This document shows positions 58,729 through 64,000 of a stretch of 64,000 nt of DNA, piece by piece. The stretch's first letter is position 1. Each line of letters starts with the position of its first letter. The notes beneath the pieces are model-generated. The model was not told where the DNA came from and made no database searches. It saw nothing but the letters and a program-made list of their open reading frames with translations. Position numbers and translations under genes: made by a program. Source of the DNA: an uncultured Halomonas sp. (GTDB taxonomy: Bacteria; Pseudomonadota; Gammaproteobacteria; Pseudomonadales; Halomonadaceae); the NCBI RefSeq assembly GCF_947501415.1, contig NZ_CANMVL010000011.1, forward strand, positions 1-64,000, read 5' to 3'.

Positions 58729-59550
58729 ATGATGACGATGACCCTCTCAGACCGGATTCCCAACGCCCTGACCATCGCCGGTTCCGACCCCAGCGGCGGC
58801 GCCGGCATCCAGGCCGACCTCAAGACCTTCTCGGCGCTGGGCGCCTATGCTACCAGCGTCATTACCGCCCTGACCGCACAGAACACACGCGGCGTCAGCG
58901 GGGTTCACCCGGTGCCCGCCGACTTTATCGCCGCTCAGCTCGCGACCCTGCTCGACGACGTGAGCATCGATGCGGCGAAGATCGGCATGGTGGCCAGCCT
59001 CGAGGTCGCCGAGGTGATCCGCGACACCCTGGCGCAACGTCGTCCTCGCTGGGTGGTGCTCGATCCGGTGATGGTGGCCAAGAGCGGCGATATCCTGGTG
59101 GACGACGCCGGCATCCGCGCGGTACGCGAGGTCCTGGTGCCCCAGGCCGACCTGATCACCCCCAATCTGCCCGAGGCCGCGGTGCTGCTGGGCCTCCCCG
59201 CTCCAATCGACCGCACCGGCATGCTGGCCATGGCACCCGCCCTTCGCGAGCTGGGGGCCGGCGTCACCCTGCTCAAGGGAGGGCACCTGCGCGGCGAAGA
59301 GTGCCCCGACCTGCTGGTCACCGACGAGGCGGCCACCTGGATCGAGGGGGCCCGGGTCGATACCACCAACCTCCACGGTACCGGCTGCACGCTCTCCTCG
59401 GCGATCACCGCGCACTTGGCGCGGGGCGACACCCTCCAGGAAGCGGTGGCCTCGGCCAAGCACTGGCTGGGCGAGGCGCTGGCTGCCAGTCGACGCCTGG
59501 AGGTGGGCCACGGCCATGGACCGGTGCACCACTTACACGCCTGGTGGTAA
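58729..59550 (+). CDS. thiD: Hydroxymethylpyrimidine/phosphomethylpyrimidine kinase
   Basis: 273 aa. It phosphorylates HMP and HMP-P for thiamine synthesis. [45 protein letters not shown] and the C-terminal anion hole [13 protein letters not shown] are canonical for the ribokinase-like ThiD. Two ATGs lie together at 58729; either could serve. Confidence 0.95.
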   Translation: MMTMTLSDRIPNALTIAGSDPSGGAGIQADLKTFSALGAYATSVITALTAQNTRGVSGVHPVPADFIAAQLATLLDDVSIDAAKIGMVASLEVAEVIRDTLAQRRPRWVVLDPVMVAKSGDILVDDAGIRAVREVLVPQADLITPNLPEAAVLLGLPAPIDRTGMLAMAPALRELGAGVTLLKGGHLRGEECPDLLVTDEAATWIEGARVDTTNLHGTGCTLSSAITAHLARGDTLQEAVASAKHWLGEALAASRRLEVGHGHGPVHHLHAWW

Positions 59551-59653
59551 CCCCCCCTACGGTGCCTCGGCCTTGCCGCACTCCTTGCAGCAATGGCCGG
59601 GGCCTCCCATGCTGAAGGTCTACACCGCCGTGGCGCCACGCCCAGGAGCCGTC

Positions 59654-60499
59654 ATGAACCCGACCCTGCTGTTCGCCTGCGACCTCTCGGCCGAAAACCG
59701 TGCCGCCTTCGCCAGGGCGGTTCGCCTGGCCACCGAGCAGGGCTCACGCCTCGATGTTCTCCACGTGCTCGACCCCTACCTGCCTCGCCGCGTGCTTCAC
59801 GACTTGGAGGAGGCCGTGGTAGCCGACATGCAGGCCACCCTCACCGATATCCGCGAGGAGTACGCCCTTCCCGAGCCGCAGGTGCTGATGCAGACGGTCA
59901 CCGGCACCCCCTTCGCCGAGATCATCCGCGAAGCCCACGAGCGCGAGGTGGACATGATCGTGCTGGGTGCCCACCGCAAGCGCGGCCAGCCCGATCTTGT
60001 TGCCGGGACCACCCTGGCCCGGGTGCTGCGCAGCGCCCCCTGCCCGGTGCTCTCGGTGAGCCATACCGCCAACCAGGACTGGCAAGAGGTCCTGCTACCC
60101 ATGGACTTCTCGCTCACCTCCCGGCACACCCTGCGCGAGACCCTGCGGCGCTTCCCCGAGTCGCGCCTGACCCTGCTGCACGCCTGGGACATCCCCGGCG
60201 AGCGCGAGCTGGGCTCGCGCAGCGACTTCGCCCGCTGGCGCGACCGAGAGGTGGCGCGCCTGAAGGCCCAGCTGGAAGCCGAGGTCGAGCGCCTGATGGC
60301 CGAACTCGACGACGTGCCCGAGGTGGCGCTGGTGCTGGAACAGGGGGCTCCTCTGGAGGTGCTGATGAACCGGCTGCGTCACCAGCCGCCGGACCTGCTG
60401 GCACTGGGTAGCCGCGGCCAGCTGGGCCGCCATAGCCTGATCACCGAGTCGCTGCTGGCCGAGCCCCACTGCGACATCATGCTATGCCGTGCCTGGTAG
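59654..60499 (+). CDS. Universal stress protein, two UspA domains
   Basis: 281 aa from the ATG at 59654, GGAG 6 nt upstream; an in-frame ORF extends back into thiD but lacks family match. Two tandem UspA folds: domain 1 (1 to about 140) with the nucleotide loop GAHRKRGQPDLVAGTTLARVL, domain 2 with GSRGQLGRHSLITESLL. Resembles E. coli UspE in layout. Stress-related role, partner unknown. Confidence 0.9.
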   Translation: MNPTLLFACDLSAENRAAFARAVRLATEQGSRLDVLHVLDPYLPRRVLHDLEEAVVADMQATLTDIREEYALPEPQVLMQTVTGTPFAEIIREAHEREVDMIVLGAHRKRGQPDLVAGTTLARVLRSAPCPVLSVSHTANQDWQEVLLPMDFSLTSRHTLRETLRRFPESRLTLLHAWDIPGERELGSRSDFARWRDREVARLKAQLEAEVERLMAELDDVPEVALVLEQGAPLEVLMNRLRHQPPDLLALGSRGQLGRHSLITESLLAEPHCDIMLCRAW

Positions 60500-60559
60500 C
60501 GGAGGGCTCGACCGGCATGTGATACCCTGCGCGGCGTTCGTGATTGCAGGGAGACAGGG

Positions 60560-60997
60560 ATGAAGGCGTTGATTCAGCGCGTGACCCGCGCCAGTGTTGA
60601 GGTGGAGGGAAGCGTGGTCGGGGCCATCGACCACGGCCTGCTGGCCCTGGTGGGCGTGGAGAAGGGAGACGACGAGGCCACCGTGGAGCGGCTTCTTCAC
60701 AAGCTGCTGCACTATCGGGTTTTCAGCGATGCCGAGGGCAAGATGAATCTCAATCTGCAGCAGGTGGACGGCGGCCTGCTGCTGGTTTCCCAGTTCACTC
60801 TGGCCGCCGACACCCGCAAGGGCCTGCGCCCCAGCTTCTCCAGCGCGGCCCCGCCCGCCGATGGCGACCGCCTCTTCCACCGACTGCTGGAGCGCGCCGA
60901 GGCCGCCTGGCCCAGGGTCGCCAGCGGCGAGTTCGCCGCCAATATGCAGGTCGCACTGGTCAATGACGGCCCGGTGACCTTTCTGCTCGAAAGCTGA
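60560..60997 (+). CDS. dtd: D-aminoacyl-tRNA deacylase
   Basis: 145 aa. It hydrolyses D-aminoacyl-tRNAs. [36 protein letters not shown] (catalytic Thr) and the GPVTFLLES end (Gly-cisPro loop) are characteristic. Free-standing, convergent with the ABC-F gene; the 223 bp between hold no gene I can see. Confidence 0.97.
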   Translation: MKALIQRVTRASVEVEGSVVGAIDHGLLALVGVEKGDDEATVERLLHKLLHYRVFSDAEGKMNLNLQQVDGGLLLVSQFTLAADTRKGLRPSFSSAAPPADGDRLFHRLLERAEAAWPRVASGEFAANMQVALVNDGPVTFLLES

Positions 60998-61220
60998 GCC
61001 TGCTGCAAGCCTGTTCACACCGTGCAAACACGAGTCGCGCCCCCCGGTTTGAAACCCTGCCGCTGCGCTCGCGACCTGTCCGTCGGGTCACAACATAATC
61101 CCTCACGGGTGACCCTCGCTCGCCATCCCTGACGATCGCCGGACGTCGCTTCGCTTGCGCCAGCAACCCGGGGTATATGTCGCTTTTCGTGCTTGCCCGG
61201 CTCTCCCAGACACAGACACC

Positions 61221-63173
<1,953 letters not shown>

Positions 63174-63223
63174 GCGGGCTCCACAAGAGTGCGGCCGCCG
63201 CTCGAGGCGGCGGCGAAAGGACA

Positions 63224-63760
63224 ATGATCGACGATTCTACCGAAATGTTGACCATTCTGCGGGCTCGACTCGCCGAAGATCCGCTGTGGCCCTTTGCCCT
63301 GACGCTTTACGCCCGGGAGGGGGTCGAGGCTGCCTGCCTGCGGCTGCAGGACGACGCCGGAGTCGATGTCTGTGAACTGCTGTGGCGCTGCTGGCTGCTA
63401 CAGCATGGCGCCGTGCCGCAGCCAGAGTGCGAATCGGCGCTTGTCGAGGTACGCCGCTGGCAACGCGACGTCACCCAGCCGCTGCGGCGCCTGCGCCGCG
63501 AGCTCAAGACCGCCGCCGTATCACTCGAGAACGTAGCCAGGCTGCGCGACACCCTCAAGCAGGCGGAACTCCAGGCCGAACGAGAAACGCTTGCGCGGCT
63601 GGAAGCACTGGCCATGACCCGCCCACTGAGGTCGCTTTCCCCCGCCGACCATCCGGCGGAAAAAACCCTGCAAGATGCCCTGCAACTGCAGAAAAAAGCC
63701 CATCTTTCAACGCTAAATCGCCTGGTGACGCGTCTTGACCCTCCTCGGAGCCCACGCTAG
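63224..63760 (+). CDS. TIGR02444/DUF2390 family protein
   Basis: 178 aa from the ATG at 63224, AAGGA about 4 nt upstream. The pattern LWPFALTLYAREGVEAACLRLQD and CELLWRCWLL, then VRRWQRDVTQPLRRLRRELK, matches TIGR02444, a small all-alpha family of unknown function often divergent from the yheS-type gene, as here. Assignment is by pattern. Confidence 0.8.
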   Translation: MIDDSTEMLTILRARLAEDPLWPFALTLYAREGVEAACLRLQDDAGVDVCELLWRCWLLQHGAVPQPECESALVEVRRWQRDVTQPLRRLRRELKTAAVSLENVARLRDTLKQAELQAERETLARLEALAMTRPLRSLSPADHPAEKTLQDALQLQKKAHLSTLNRLVTRLDPPRSPR

Positions 63761-63851
63761 CCTGAAAAAGCCGCGTGAATCTAATATTCCCTCGATGCCT
63801 TGTGGCAAGCTCCTGCGAGCCCGGGCAAAACCTGCAGAAGGGGCTACAAGA

Positions 63852-64000
63852 ATGAAGTCACACAAGCTGTTGACCACCGCCGGTATCGGCGCACTGATGT
63901 TCGGCATGACCTCTGCCGCCATGGCAGACAACTGGCGCTATGCCCACGAGGAGTACGAGGGCGATGTTCAGGACGTCTTCGCCGTGGCCTTCAAGGAGTA
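63852..64000 (+). CDS. TRAP transporter solute-binding protein (DctP-like), partial
   Basis: Only the first 49 codons lie in the window. A signal peptide (KLLTTAGIGALMFGMTSAAMA) is followed by DNWRYAHEEYEGDVQDVFAV, typical of the start of mature DctP receptors. Ribosome site AGAAGGGG upstream. Different from the dctP at 26331. Membrane subunits presumably follow outside the window, but it could also serve the QM pair at 56274-58234. Confidence 0.8.
   Translation, partial: MKSHKLLTTAGIGALMFGMTSAAMADNWRYAHEEYEGDVQDVFAVAFKE

Overview
The window is a GC-rich, gene-dense chromosomal segment, most likely from a halophilic or marine gammaproteobacterium of the Halomonas/Chromohalobacter type. Evidence: Pseudomonas/Halomonas-like gene order (grpE-dnaK-dnaJ...dapB-carA-carB-greA; recN/fur/bamE/rnfH/ratA/smpB/ssrA; hemC-hemD-hemX-hemY; argH/lptM/lysA/dapF/DUF484/xerC/yigB), a Fur lacking the second zinc CxxC as in pseudomonads, three TRAP uptake loci, a TMAO reductase cluster and the aspartate-semialdehyde polyamine route. 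This is inferred from gene content, not from a marker-gene search.

Layout. 1-703: end of an IS3-family element with its programmed frameshift site. 770-6962 (minus): dapB, a leader region with a repeat-like element and an attenuator, then carA-carB-greA. 7020-10365: EamA exporter, DUF2218 protein, CorA and an HNH endonuclease, lying between dapB and dnaJ. 10462-14526 (minus): dnaJ, dnaK and grpE with two sigma32-type promoters. 14602-19321: recN (LexA-box promoter), fur / bamE, rnfH-ratA, smpB and tmRNA. 19395-23664: LysR regulator, an HD-domain oxygenase plus 2-oxoglutarate oxygenase pair resembling TmpB/TmpA, and DUF3422. 23729-32106 (minus): torE-torC-torA-torD followed by dctP-dctQ-dctM and a D-Ala-D-Ala dipeptidase. 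32582-34951: carboxy(nor)spermidine synthase and decarboxylase. 35075-41858: gap, pyk-mgsA, a pair of crcB genes and a large MscS channel. 42128-46527 (minus): hemCDXY. 46814-52971: argH-lptM-lysA-dapF-DUF484-xerC-yigB. 53076-64000: engB, cytochrome c4, dsbA-exonuclease, TRAP QM, yqaA, thiD, usp, dtd, ABC-F, a TIGR02444-like gene and the start of another TRAP receptor.

Most of the window is housekeeping. The most interesting signals are: (i) a 36-codon leader ORF that runs through an intrinsic terminator and ends by overlapping the TTG start of carA, an arrangement like enterobacterial pyrBI attenuation; (ii) a translationally coupled pair of non-heme-iron oxygenases resembling the TmpA/TmpB organophosphonate pathway; (iii) a TRAP transporter in an apparent operon with a VanX-like dipeptidase, directly downstream of the TMAO respiration genes; (iv) an HNH endonuclease inside an otherwise conserved block; and (v) a roughly 96-bp element with imperfect inverted ends in the carA leader, plus a heptamer tandem array beside greA. 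I did not see CRISPR arrays, prophage genes, rRNA genes or ordinary tRNA genes.
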